This document shows, one piece after another, positions 22,983-34,333 of a stretch of 64,000 nt of DNA (positions are counted from its first letter, which is position 1; each line of letters opens with the position of its first letter). Below the pieces are notes generated by a model that was given only the letters and a program-made list of their open reading frames with translations, ran no database searches and was not told the DNA's origin. Source of the stretch: Dipteronia dyeriana (Eukaryota > Streptophyta > Magnoliopsida > Sapindales > Sapindaceae); the NCBI GenBank assembly GCA_032871835.1, contig CM065297.1:26359598-26423597 (forward strand), written 5' to 3'. A program made the translations under genes and the position numbers.

Positions 22983-23323
22983 AGAAATACACTCTGATCA
23001 TTTGAACCTCTTGTTCCGACTCGTCTTAGCCATACCAAACGTATAACTAGAGATGTGTGTTTCCCCATGGAACCCCATCCCCCACAGGCCCCTATAGGGT
23101 TTTTAGGGTGGGGGCAAACCTGGCCCCCCATTTCCCCTCACATTTATGTATATATATTGATATTATATTTTTATATATTATATACTAATATGTTAATATT
23201 ATGTACATATTATTATATATAATAATACATGTAATATTATATATATTATATATATTATAATATATATATATAATATTGTATATAATAATTTATCATTTAT
23301 TATAATATATATAAAATATACTA

Positions 23324-23373
<50 letters not shown>

Positions 23374-23610
23374 AGCACTCTAGTCATTTGAACTTCTCGT
23401 CTTAGCCATACCAAACACATAACTAGTGATGAGTGTTTCCCATAGAGACCAATCCCCCACGAGCCTCTATTGGATTTTGGAGGTAAAATTACCTCCAAAT
23501 GGATATTGGGGGTGAGGGTGGAGGTGGGGGTGGGGGCAAACATGACCCTCATTTTATAAATGGGGGAGGAGATGGGGGACCTTCCCCACATTCCCCCCAA
23601 CGTGTGTGTA
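22610..23610. repeat. Three GC-rich units (~370-bp period) separated by (TA)n
   Basis: Diverged copies lie at about 22612-22800, 22985-23145 and 23370-23605. Each runs CACTCTGATCATTTGAACCT, AACTAGAGATGTGTGTTTCC, CCCCATCCCCCACAGGCC and TTGGGGGCAAAC-type words. The third has an extra GGTGGGGGTGGGGG stretch. AT-rich spacers with (TA)n intervene. The open frames here are repeat artefacts. Confidence 0.75.
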
Positions 23611-23929
23611 TATATTATTATTATTATTATTATTATTGTTATTATAATTTAAATTTATATCTACGGTCTTAACAATTTTAAAAAAAACACTAATATATTA
23701 TAATATATAATCTGAATTAATAGTTACTAGCTAGTACGTAGTATATAGTATTCGAATATGTAAACTTTAAATTTGATTTGTTGTGTACTACTCTGTTATA
23801 AGTATTTGTATTTATTTTTTATTTCTTTGATATTTTAGAACGAATATTTTGATTACTTTTTAGATTGAATATTTTAACATGGACAAACTAAAGATTGGAA
23901 TGATCGGATTCCAAATTTTGAATTCTTCT

Positions 23930-24257
23930 TTTCGGATTGGGAATTGAAATTTGGAATTGGACATGAAAATAATTGAGAGAAATGGGGTTTGGGTGGGTGG
24001 GGGGGGGGGACTGCCCGCCAAAACACCCCCACCCAAGTCCCCCCCCCCCCCCCCCCCCCAAATGAGTTTTAGGGGAGGTGGTGGGGAAGGGTAGAAGAAA
24101 GGGGACTGATTTTCAGATTGGGAATTGAAAATGTAAAATTGGAAATGAAAATAATTGAGGGAAATGGGGTTTGTGGGGGGGGGGGGGGGGGGGGGGGGGA
24201 CCGCCCCCAAAACACCCCCATCCCAGTCCCCCAAATGGCTTTTAGGGAGGTGGTGTG
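23930..24257. repeat. ~181-bp tandem duplication with long C and G tracts
   Basis: TTGGGAATTGAAA starts the repeat at about 23937 and again near 24118. Both copies continue with AATAATTGAG...GGGGTTTG, then CCGCC, AAAACACCCCCA and TTTAGGG-AGGTGGTG. The first contains a C tract of about 20 near 24039-24058, and the second a G tract of about 24 near 24176-24199. Confidence 0.8.
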
Positions 24258-24771
24258 TAGGGGTGAACATTAAGTTGCGATTCGAACCAAATCGAACCGA
24301 AAAATGGTATTCGATTCGATTCGTATGAGTAATTCTGTTTAAACCAGTTTAAAAATTGAAAATCGATTTTTTTTTCGATTCAAACTTGTTTGATTTTCTT
24401 AAAACCGGATTGAACCGAATAAACCGAGTATAAGTAAAAAAAAACATAATATATTTAATATATTTAAGGGTAATATGTTTTTTATTGATTTAATTTTTTT
24501 AATATATTTTTAAGTTAGGTTTGATGTCCAAAATTAATATCCAACAACCCATTAATGTTAAAAAAATAATTCAAAAAACTCATTAAGCTAGCCAGCCCAT
24601 TACGCCCAAAACCAAGTCGAATCGAACCTAATCGAATCGATTAAAATAGGTTCAATTCAATTCGGTTCTCATTTCTTATTAGGTTTAAACCAGTTCAATT
24701 TTGGATGAATCGAAATGTTTTAGATTCAATTGGGTTTGATTTAAAATCGAATCGAACCAAATCCACCCTTA
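24258..24771. mobile_element. hAT-type MITE, 514 bp, 8-bp TSD
   Basis: The element is bounded by TAGGGGTGAA and TCCACCCTTA (8 of 10 inverted match) and flanked by a perfect 8-bp duplication, GTGGTGTG, at 24250-24257 and 24772-24779, the length made by hAT transposases. The interior is a degenerate repetition of AATCGAACCGAA/TTCGATTCG words with no coding potential. It inserted into the end of the duplicated GC-rich unit. Confidence 0.85.
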
Positions 24772-24949
24772 GTGGTGTGGGAAGGATCCATTGGGCTTCC
24801 ATGCACATCCTTATTTATAAGGGTATAATTAATAGTTCTATCTCATACATTTCAAATATAATTTGAAACAATTGTCTTGTCCCGTCCTATCCCACCGTTA
24901 TCCTGTCCCATCACTTCTTCGTATCAAATGCACCCAAAAGGAATAAGTG

Positions 24950-25620
24950 GGGGTGGTCCTTGGGGGACCGTCCGACACTAAAGTCAGATATCTATCAATA
25001 ATAAAGATATTGAAGACAGAAAACAATGAAGCAGTAGTTAAATCAAACCGCATTCAAGTGTTTGCCTTGTCGAGCGCTCGTCAAGATTGGTTTATGTTGG
25101 TATTGAATTGAAAAGGCATGGAGCTGGGTTTTAATAGTTGAATTGATATGTAAGAAGTTAGCAAAAGGTTAATGAGTAAACTGAATGGAATAATGGGTGA
25201 TTTTCGGTGGCCAAAAAGGCAAATTTGGCAAAGTTTCAGTAATCAAGTAAGCATATAATCTTGGAGCGAATTTGGAATCCCTTCCATGCGCGGTGGGGGT
25301 TGTATTTATAAGCCTTCAAGGAAGGTTGTTTCGTTGTTAATAGAGAATCAAATGACAAATCCCTCAGGGCGTGATCTTAGGGATTTGATATCCTCTTTCA
25401 AATCAAACTCAAACGTGGCAGTTATCAGGATTTGACAACCGCCTAACTCGATCAGCTCTCGACGGCGAACCAACTCAGCTAATTGCGTTGGGCTCTGGGT
25501 TAACCCGTCAATTCTGGGCCTGACCTGAAATTACAAGGAAGACGAGCTTGGGCCCATGTGTTGGGCCTGAAGCCAGGTTTTAGCTACCACCAACCAACTC
25601 TGGATATTTGATTCATTCTC
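24950..25620 (-). mobile_element. LTR-like fragment, minus strand
   Basis: The minus strand has a TATA box (TATAAATA, plus coordinates 25303-25310), then a leader, an AATAAAGATATTG signal-like stretch and a terminal block, GACTTTAGTGTCGGACGGTC, of the kind seen at U5 ends of plant LTRs. There is no clear TG...CA pair, target duplication or internal region, so the limits are approximate. Confidence 0.4.
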
Positions 25621-25920
25621 CATAATTAGCATTAAATTTATATTTCCATATCAGAAATTGAAAATTTAATTCAAATTAGTATTTAAAAGAGAATGTAGGG
25701 TTTAAGAAAATGGAAAGAGTTTTTAATGATATATATTAATATCAAATCATTTAATGGAATTTTCTTTTCATAAAAGATTAAAATGGAAATCTAATTAATA
25801 ATTATTAATGGGTGTGCTTATGAATTATTTATTTTTCTTGATAATTTTACTCGAGGATATTATCATAATTTAAAAAACATACTAATTTAGGGTACACGTA
25901 CAGTTTTAGAGAGCTTTTTC

Positions 25921-26455
25921 TAGGGATAGCAATTGGACGAGTTCGGAGAGGGGTGGCCCTCCCGGCATCCCACCCTATTTATTTTTTAAAAACCGACCCC
26001 TTCATAAAACCCCTCAATAGATAGAGCGGGGCAGGACAGGGTATGCTTTCACCATCTCCACCCAATTTACCTCATTTAACCCATTTATCTAATTTATTTT
26101 TAAATCTTGTCAAATTTTTTAATAAAATAATATATATATATCCCAAATGGATAGGATATAATATATAAAGAATTCAAAAAAAAAAAACTTTTGAAACTCT
26201 TCTTATTAATATGAATCACAATACTAAACAAATAAATTCAACAATTTTAAAACATAAACATCAAACTAAATAATAAAATAAATAAATATCATTTTTAAGA
26301 GAGGTGGGGCTGGGCAGGGATTATAAAACCCATCCCCGCCCTATACTCATTGCGAGTTTCATTATCAATCCCCGTTTCCGTCCCATCACCACCCAATTGA
26401 AACTCATCCCCACCTTATAAGTGCGGGTTCCTGTGGGGTTATTTTGTTATCCCTA
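25921..26455. mobile_element. hAT-type MITE, 535 bp, imperfect 8-bp TSD
   Basis: The ends TAGGGATAGCAA and TTGTTATCCCTA are inverted, with 11 of 12 positions matching. Flanks GCTTTTTC (25913-25920) and GTTTCTTC (26456-26463) match at 6 of 8 positions, fitting an aged hAT duplication. Subterminal GGGGT/ACCCC words recur on both sides. No coding potential. Confidence 0.7.
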
Positions 26456-27553
26456 GTTTCTTCTTACAATCCAATATTTTTCTTTTTACACTTCATTTCT
26501 AAAGTCACTCTATTCTAAAAAATTAAATTTTAATAAATTAGAAAGATTCTTTTTTTTTTTCTAAAATTATTCCTTTTATCTTTTAACACTCCTATTCTAA
26601 AGACACTCCATTTTAAAAAAAAAAAATTCCAAAAACAATCCATTAAAATTTTAATATTACTTTTTTGAATACCTCTCTTTAGAAATTTTGAAACGGGAAA
26701 ATGAAAAGAGGTGTGAAATAATCAAATGAAAATTAAATAGAGAATAAAACTGAACAAAAGTGAGGAAATCAAAACCGTTTTTGAGATCAAATTGTGAAAA
26801 TATGAAAACAATATTTGATTTCCATTTTTTTTTTGGATTTTAAGTTGAGTAAAAACATTTCTATAGAGTAAAACAATAATTTTAAATATATTTTTCTAGA
26901 ATACATACATACATATATATATCTAGTGATGATGATGATTGAGAACGTGGTTGTTATTTGAGAAAAATAAATGATTTCAAATTTGGTTGAACAAGAAAAC
27001 TTTATATATATAATTGGTGATGATAATGATGAGGTTTGATGGTGTATGAGAAAAAAAAAATTCAAAAAAGAAAAGGATATTTTAGGGTTTGTAAAACTAG
27101 AAAAAAAAACACAAAAAGAAGGAAAAAAATACTTGTTTCCTAAAAATAATAATTTAGAATGACTTTACAACATTTTTATCAATTTTAATAATTTTAATTC
27201 AGGTTAAAACAGTCATTAAAACAAATGGAATATAAACAAATAATTGATAGATTGTCAAATAATTGGTATGCAAATATTGTCGATTTACTTATATCCAGTG
27301 TCGGCTTGGAGGAAGTGCACCAGGTGCCACGAAAATGACCTAGATATTCTTAAATGACACTGAATATGTGGTATTGAATAACCGACTCATGCACATATTT
27401 TTTTTTTTAATGACACACTGAATATGTTGTATTTAATAACCGACGCTTGTGCATATATTTTGGTCTTACCGTTACGGTCCAATTTATTAAGAACAAATAA
27501 AATGGGTGGCTGCAAAAAATCAAAACGTCCATTTCCTTTTATATATATATATT
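26456..27553. other. AT-rich spacer, nothing recognised
   Basis: Poly-A and poly-T runs dominate. The minus-strand open frame at 26787-27065 is AT-driven. CCGACTCATGCACATATTTT (27381) and CCGACGCTTGTGCATATATT (27441) form a ~60-base direct repeat with AATGACACTGAATATG. Confidence 0.45.
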
Positions 27554-27722
27554 AGTAATGTTAGATGTTTTTCTTTTCAAATTCTGTTTCAAATGATATG
27601 GCATATGAGCTGTCAAAGTCACATCAGTCAACGCATAATTTATGATTTAAAAGATATTAATACTTCAACTGTCATGTAATTTAGGACAGAATTTGAAAAA
27701 TAAATTGGAATGTCTAGCATTA

Positions 27723-27724
<2 letters not shown>
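27554..27724. mobile_element. Short MITE with AGTAATGTTAGA termini
   Basis: AGTAATGTTAGATG at the left and CATTCC...TCTAGCATTACT at the right are inverted. The match extends to TTTTTCAAATTCTGTTTC against its complement near 27685-27705. It lies in (TA)n, which hides any target duplication. The termini resemble those of the 38140-38301 element, suggesting one superfamily. Confidence 0.65.

Positions 27725-27760
<36 letters not shown>
27725..27760. repeat. (TA)n microsatellite
   Basis: Uninterrupted TA repeat of about 36 bases directly beside the MITE at 27554-27724. Confidence 0.95.
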
Positions 27761-27763
<3 letters not shown>

Positions 27764-28069
27764 AAAAATAGAATTTTATTGTTGTTAGATGGAACTTAGA
27801 TAAAGAGGTCGAATTCAGATTTTTTTCTTCAGACTGTAACAAGTCGGACCAAACCTGCTTATATTGAGAGAATCCGACTTATCGTGGATCCTTAAAATAA
27901 CAATAATAGAGAAAATAACACTTTTTGACTAATAAAATTAAGGGATTTATATTTTTATCTAGAAATAGTGTTTTTATCGCTTTTACCAAACTTTCTACTG
28001 AAGAGATAAAAATTTACCACTGTATCAGATTAAATACATCGTGAATTAAACACAATAAGTATTAAACTG

Positions 28070-28235
28070 ATGGTGTGTTTAATCGATGAAAATTGATAGT
28101 GTGTTTAATTGAAGAAGAACGATGATGTGTTTAATTGATGAAAATTGGTGACATGTTTAATTGAAAAAAAAAAATCTATATTTAATTTAAGAAAACATGT
28201 GGTGTGTTTAATTGAAAAAGATCGATGTGTTTAAT
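28070..28235. repeat. TGTGTTTAATTGA minisatellite, ~6-7 degenerate units
   Basis: GTGTGTTTAATTGA-type words recur every 25-35 bases with variable GAAAATTGATG/AAAAGATCGA spacers. Confidence 0.75.
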
Positions 28236-28546
28236 TTAGAAATCATTATAGATATTTTTATCTTAACAGTAAAAAGTTTATTAAAAATAATTAAAACACT
28301 AATGCTGTATAAAAATAAAATCTTTATTAATTATATAGTTGGTTTCAATTTTAACCCTAATAATAGACCAGGAGTGTAGTTTGGTTGATGAGAAATGCAC
28401 ATCCGAAGAGAAGAAGCTTCAAAGCAAACAAGCCAACAAGCCAACAAGGGCATGGCATGCACCAACAAAATCATGATTGGGGACATGGTTTCGGTTCCAA
28501 TCCATTCAACCAGATCTAAGACTGAATTAGAGCAACTCCAACCTAA

Positions 28547-29088
28547 TGTTGGAAAATTCCATCATATGGGGCCACACATGTGAATATTAAATGTGTTGTG
28601 CTATCTTTTGGTTAAGCCTAAATTAAAGTGATCTAATTAAGATTTAAAGCATTAAGGCTTAAGGGTATAATTGTCATGGAATTAATGTGTAGATACCAGA
28701 GTTGCTATTTCTAATTTGTTGAGGGTCGAATTAGAAATAACCAACATATAATAATTTGATTATTATATATATTTAGGGTTATAGTCCCCAAATTATATGA
28801 TACTTTTGTTTTCTCTGTATCCCTATCAACAGAGCACAATAGAACACGGTAGGGTTCATAAAGGTCGTGATAATTTGGAAGATCACAACCCGTTCACAAA
28901 TCTCCAGCAATGGATTCAGGTACGCTTCCGCTTATCGATTATCTCTACTTTTCTCTTGAATTGATATGGGTTAGAAACATGCATATTAGGGTTTGAATAA
29001 TTATGATATAGAAACATGTTTAGGTTATTAGGATTAATTATGTGCCTATGCATGTTGTTAGTTTTTTGTGTTAATTCAAATCCTTACA
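28547..29088 (+). repeat. 5' LTR of the copia element
   Basis: TGTTGG...CTTACA, 542 bp, same length as the 3' copy. The U3/R part carries a CACGGTAGGGTTCATAAAGG block and the U5 ends with AATTCAAATCCTTACA. Confidence 0.95.
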
Positions 29089-29090
29089 AG

Positions 29091-29102
29091 TGGTATCAGA
29101 GC
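29091..29102 (+). other. tRNA-Met primer binding site
   Basis: TGGTATCAGAGC, two bases after the LTR, matches the initiator tRNA-Met 3' end complement typical of plant copia elements. Confidence 0.95.
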
Positions 29103-30045
29103 TATCCATAGTTGATTCTTAAGGATTTCAGATTTGAATTTTCGGTATTAAAAAAAAATAAATCTGGACTTACTTTGTTTGCTGCGACTGATGCAGTTTT
29201 ATTGTTTAATATATGTGTTGAATACATAAACAAAATATTATGTTTGTGTTTGATTTGTGAGTTCTGTGACATAGATTATTTGGGTTTTGATCTTTTGATC
29301 TTTTGAATTTTGAGTTTTTTTTTAAACTGTTTTTTTATTAAAACTGCACGCTTTCGAATTATTAAAAAAAAAACTGGGCAGTTTTTTTTGGGTCAATGGG
29401 TTTTCATACCCAGACCCGTGGTGATCTCGAATCACACCTGCCTAAATCCGGTTTGTTTCTCGGTCAACGTCCACTGGTGAGGTTTTCCAGCCATTTTGAG
29501 CGCGAAATCCGTGTGTTTGACGACGAGCAGGGGTCATGGTCGCGATCTCGATCCACGACTGGTCCAGATATGGCTTCGTGGTCGTTTTCGTTTGATCCAC
29601 TGTGGATCGATGGTCGTCGCTGCTAGGCCCCGTTTGTTGCTTTCCGGTCACATTCTGGTGGCTAAGGCGGCGGCGACAAGAAGAAACTAGGGTTTACAGA
29701 TTGATTTTTATTAGGCCCTTCTTTTAAAAATTTGAAATTCTTGAGAGACTGTTTTGCAAATTTAGGCAATTATGTGAATTTGATAAACTTTCGGGGTCAA
29801 TTTATAATTTCAAAAACTTACGGGGCCTGTTTACAATTATGAAAGAGTTTGGGACAGATTTATAATTATTGAATAGTTACGGGGTCACATTGTAATTTTC
29901 AAAAGTTTTGGGCCAAATTTTAATTATAAAAATTTGAGGGGTGTTTTTGTAATTATACAAAATCAAGGGCAGTTTTGTAATTTTGATAAAATAAAATAAA
30001 ATTTTATTTTTATTTTATTTTAAGGATCAACTCAAATTCAAATAT
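29103..30045 (+). other. Copia leader, non-coding
   Basis: The untranslated region between PBS and gag. 29396-29690 is GC-richer, with open frames on both strands that have no recognisable domain. 29760-29970 has a run of ~40-base degenerate repeats of the form GGGG...TTTATAATT. Confidence 0.5.
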
Positions 30046-31019
30046 TTTGTGGTATACCTTTTATGGTTAAATAAACTAGTTCATCATTCTAAATGGGCTA
30101 ATTGAAACAAGATATCACCAAAGTGACCTCTCTTGTGTAGATTGTTCATGAGGGATGTTGGATGTTCGTGTGTGTAAATTCATACTGGTATTTATCGGCG
30201 CAAAGGAAGGTTAATAATTGACCGAATTGTACACACATCTTTGGTGGTAAACATGTGATGATTATAAGGTTTTACATGTGAATAATAAGTCGATCCAAAG
30301 ATAGATTTATTATTTAACATAAATTATTGTCAATGTTTGATCACTACTAAAAGAGTATCACGTGTGTGTATATAAATTCATACAGGTATTAGCTGGCTCA
30401 AAGGAAGGTTAATACTTGGCCGAATTGTATACACATCTGTGGTGGTGATGATTATAAGGTTTTACATGTGAATAATAAGTCGATCCAAAGATAGATTTAT
30501 TATTTAACATAAATTATTGTCAATGTTTGATCACTACAACAAGAGTACCACTTACAATTAATATTATTGTCTAAAGACTTGATATTAATGTTGTACTAGG
30601 TATCTTAAGATGAGACCGACCATTATTTGGTATATCTTTTATGGTTAAATTAAGTGGCCTATCATTCTAAATGGGCTAATTGAAGCAAGATGTCACCAAA
30701 GTGACCTCTCTTGTGTAGATTATTCATGAGGGATGTTGGATGTTTGTGTGTGTGTAAATTCATGTGAGTATTAGTCGGCCCAAAGGAAGATTAATACTTG
30801 GTCTAATTGCACACATACCGGTAGTGATAAATATGTGACGATTATAAGGTTTTACATATGAATAATAAATCGATCAAAAGATAGATTTATTATTTGACAT
30901 TAATTGTTGTCAATATTTGCTCATTACAACAAGAATATCACTTACAATTAATATTACTGTCCAAAGACTTGATATTAATGTTGAGCTAGGTATCTTGAGA
31001 TGGGACTTACCATTATTTG
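30046..31019 (+). repeat. Tandem repeats in the copia leader (~195 bp inside ~590 bp)
   Basis: A unit starting near 30046 restarts near 30632 (TATCTTTTATGGTTAAAT, AAATGGGCTAATTGAA, ACCAAAGTGACCTCTCTTG). Within the first unit a ~195-base block is itself duplicated (GTCGATCCAAAGATAGATTT at about 30290 and 30480). The same block appears once more near 30870. Confidence 0.85.
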
Positions 31020-31144
31020 AATTTGTTAATCATTGTATTTAGTTATTAATGTGAGCATGTGAGCATGTTTGTATGTTTGTTTTGTTCTCTTTCAAGCTAA
31101 TGTTTTACTATATCTGCTAAATACCAACTCTATACCCATGCTTA

Positions 31145-31690
31145 ATGGGATCAACTTTAAGGATTTGGAAGGAGAACATACTCATTGTTCTCGGCTGCAT
31201 GGATCTAGACCTTACACTTCGGGTTGAACAACCCGCTTCTCTTACGGATGCAAGTTCTTCTGATGATAGGAAGAACTTTGAGAAGTGGGATCGCTCAAAT
31301 TGCATGAGTCTTATGATCATGAAGTGCGGCATTCTGGAGGCATTTAGGGGCGTGATATCTGAAAAGATAACCAAAGCCAAAGAGTTCCTAGCCGAAATTG
31401 AAAAACGTTTTATGAAAAAACAATAATGCAGAAACAAGCACGCTTTTGCAAAGCTTGATTCTATGAGGTGCAAGGGCAAATGGAACATAAAGGAGTACGT
31501 TATGGAAATGTCTCATATTGCTTCTAAGCTTAAGGCATTGAAGCTCAAGCTGTCTAACGACTTGCTTGTGCATTTGGTATTAATATAACTTCCTGCATAA
31601 TACATTCAGTTTAAGGTCAGTTACAACTATCAAAAGAAGAAATGAACTTTTAATGAACTCATTTCTTACTGTGTGCAAGAGGAAGTGAGA
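31145..31690 (+). pseudogene. Copia gag remnant (UBN2-type)
   Basis: Open to 31426, containing SLTDASSSDDRKNFEKWDRS, SLMIMKCGILEAFRG and EFLAEIEKRF, which follow the plant copia gag (UBN2) pattern. After a stop, adjacent frames continue with KLDSMRCKGKWNIKEY near 31450-31490 and further gag-like sequence to about 31690. Gag would form the virus-like particle. The normal zinc knuckle is not found; the reading runs into a deletion junction near 31815. Confidence 0.7.
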
Positions 31691-31841
31691 CTGAAGCGAG
31701 ACTGAAGCGAGACGTGACCGAAAGTGCTCATTTGGCTAGAACCTCTAAGGATAAAGGCAAATAGAGGAAGAATAATGAAGTTGCTAAACACCTTATGAGC
31801 TTTGGACAAGCATAAAACCTAGTCTAAAGCATTTTCACATT

Positions 31842-32219
31842 TTGGGATGTCCAACTGAGGCAAGGCCTTACAGGCCACATGAAAGGGAATTGGACTCCAA
31901 AATTGTGAGCAGCTACTTTATTGGTTACTCTGAGCGATCTAAGGGCTATAAGTTTTATGATCCCACACTTAGGTCAATTTTTGAAACGGGAACTGCAACA
32001 TTTTTTGAGGATGTTGAGTTTGGGGGGAGAAATAAGGTTAGAGACATTGTATTTGAGGATGAATCGGTTACGATTCCTATTATTACTTTTGACAATGTGC
32101 AGGTTTCTGTACCTGTCATTGATCAAGAAGCGAATATGGATCCTCAACCAAACAATGTTGAACAACCCCCCATTCAAGATAAGGTAATTGTTCTTAAGGA
32201 ACAAACTCAACAGCCTTAA
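31842..32219 (+). pseudogene. Copia integrase C-terminal region
   Basis: A 125-codon frame opens with GCPTEARPYRPHERELDSK and SYFIGYSERSKGYKFYDPT, the hallmark C-terminal extension of copia integrase (GKGY-type region), then an acidic linker to the RT. The integrase zinc finger and DDE core expected upstream are absent, so the gag-to-integrase junction at ~31815 marks a deletion of well over 1 kb. Stop at 32217-32219. Confidence 0.8.
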
Positions 32220-32259
32220 AAACCAGTGCCATTAAGGAGATCCACTAGAGAAAAGAGAA

Positions 32260-33110
32260 ATGCTATTCCGGATGATTTTTTACGTATTTCTCCATGAACA
32301 TGAGGAAAACATTGGAATGATGGAAAATGATCTAATCAACTTTCATCAAGCCATGCAGGGTTCCAACTCTCAAAAGTGGATTGATGCCATGAATGAGGAG
32401 TATAAGTCTATGCAAGACAATAAGGTTTGGGTACTTGTCCCATTACCAGAAGGTGCGAAGCCCATTGATTGTAAATGGATATTTAAAACCAAAGGGATTC
32501 GAAAGGTAATGTGGAGAGGTATAAGGCTCGTCTTGTAACTCAAGGCTTTACCCAAAAGAAAGGGATTGACTATAAAGAGACTTTCTCTCCAGTTTCAACG
32601 AAAGACTCTTTTAGGACAATCATGACACTTGTTACATATTTTGACCTTGAGCTTCATCAGATGGATGTCAAGACGGCGTTTCTCAATGGTAACATTGACG
32701 AAAAAATTTATATGGTGCCACCAGAAAACTTTGAGTCGGGAGACCCAAAGAATATGGTTTGCAAATTGACAAATTCCATTTATGGACTCAAGCAAGCTTC
32801 CTGTCAGTGGTACCGTAAGTTTCATCAAGTGATTATCTCGTTTGGTTTTGAGATAAACATTGTTGATAATTGTGTGTATCATAAATTCAGTGGGAGTAAG
32901 CACATATTCCTGGTTTTATATATCGATGACATACTGCTTGCCACAAATGATATAGGCATGTTGCATGAAACCAAGAGATTTCTATCAAAGAACTTTGAGA
33001 TGAAAGATCTTGGTAGTCTCCTTTGTATTAAAGATCCAGATACAACGAGACTACTCTCGGGGTATTATTGGATTATCACAAAGGAGCTATATCGATACAG
33101 TGCTCAATAG
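32260..33110 (+). pseudogene. Copia reverse transcriptase
   Basis: Two overlapping frames join near 32500-32515 by a frameshift. The first has KWIDAMNEEYKSMQDNKVW and DCKWIFKTK. The second has YKARLVTQGFTQKKGIDY, HQMDVKTAFLNGN and LYIDDILLAT, so the three catalytic aspartates of an RNA-directed DNA polymerase are still encoded. The frame decays after about 33020 (SLLCIKDPDTT) before a stop at 33108-33110. It belongs to the Tork/TNT1-like side of copia by general resemblance. Not functional because of the frame break. Confidence 0.85.
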
Positions 33111-33296
33111 GTTTGGCATGCAGGACAACAAACCAGGTGACACCCTGTCGCTAAGGGAGACAATTCAGTCTCAATCAGTGCCCTAAAAGTAACCTTAAAG
33201 CTAAGAAAATGCAGAAGATTCTCTATTCATCAACTGTAGGGAGTCTAATTTATGCTCAGGTATGTACGCGTCCGGATATTTGCGTAAATTGTTGGT

Positions 33297-33908
33297 ATGT
33301 TAAGCAGATATTTAAGTAACTCTAGGATAGATCATTTGAAAGCAGCCAATCGGGTTATAAGGTATTTGAAGAGAACAAAATATTACATGCTCACATATAT
33401 GAGATCGGATCAGTTTGAGATCATAGAGTATTCCGACTCCGATTATGTTGGATGCCAAGACAGTAAGAGATCCACATTAGGCTACATATACCTGTTGGCT
33501 GGTGGAGCTATTTCTTTTAAGAGTGTCAAACAGACACTCATAGCTTCTTCCACTATAGCAGCAGAGTTTGTAGCATGCTATGAGGCATCCAACCATGAAA
33601 TATGGCTGCGGAATTTTGTCACTGGGCTACGCATTCTGGAGGGTGTTTAAAGACCACTAAAACTATATTGTGACAATAAGTCAGCAGTGCTATATTCTAA
33701 CAACAACAAAAGCTCATCTAAGTCAAAACATATTGACATTAAGTTCATAGTTGTGAAGGAAAGAGTACAGAGTGGACATATATCCACAGAGCACATTGGG
33801 ACAAACTCTATGATAGTGGATTCGTTTACAAAGGGATTACCACCCAAGGTCTTTCATGAGCTCACTGCTCATATGGGTGTTATTTTGTGTGAGGATATCA
33901 CATTATAG
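33297..33908 (+). pseudogene. Copia RNase H and pol C-terminus
   Basis: One frame, interrupted by a single stop at 33648-33650, encodes YSDSDYVGCQDSKRSTLGYI, LAGGAISFKSVKQTLIASST and AAEFVACYEA, then after the stop LYCDNKSAVLYS and SKHIDIKFIVVKERV, ending with FTKGLPPKVF. These are the RNase H motifs in normal order, with acidic residues present. The region 33111-33296 between RT and RNase H is broken by frameshifts. The frame ends ~425 bases before the 3' LTR. Confidence 0.85.
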
Positions 33909-34320
33909 TGAGAGTTTGTATAATTTTGTATTTTATTGCTCTATATTTTTATTTTGGATATACTTATGCATTTATGTATTATTTTTCTGATCAGAAATAA
34001 AGTATTTGGTTAATTACACTCTATTACATTGTGTTAAGTATTGATCTCACTAAGGAATAAAGAAGGACCAGTTGGAATAGACATGGATAGATCACATTGC
34101 ATGTAATTTCCATGCTACGCATCCATGATTGATCTATGTCATTTGGTTATGTTGGTATACGTGACCATTGATGGGTTTAGTCACACTAAATGTGACGAAA
34201 GTCACTTTGATCCTATGTTGGCATATCAATGAACGAGATTGTTCGGATATGCCCTAAAATTGTGATAGTAAAATTTTGGAGCTCATAAAGTCATACACAT
34301 TTGTAAAGTTACATATGTGG

Positions 34321-34333
34321 CCCAGTGGGAGAT
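34321..34333 (+). other. Polypurine tract
   Basis: CCCAGTGGGAGAT directly precedes the 3' LTR, as in most plant copia elements, and would prime plus-strand synthesis. Confidence 0.85.

Noticed and set aside
22222..23610. Regular repeat-spacer look, considered as a CRISPR-like array
   Set aside because: The units are long, diverged and separated by (TA)n; the window is plant nuclear DNA.
23199..24270. Minus-strand frames of 133 and 136 codons
   Set aside because: Composed of (TA)n-derived Ile/Tyr and C-tract-derived Pro runs.
17105..24915. GTGCGTTTGGTATG (17105) and CAAATGCACCC (24905) as two ends of one 7.8-kb element
   Set aside because: Similarity is limited to common words, no target duplication was found, and several unrelated elements lie between. 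They are probably separate transposon ends.
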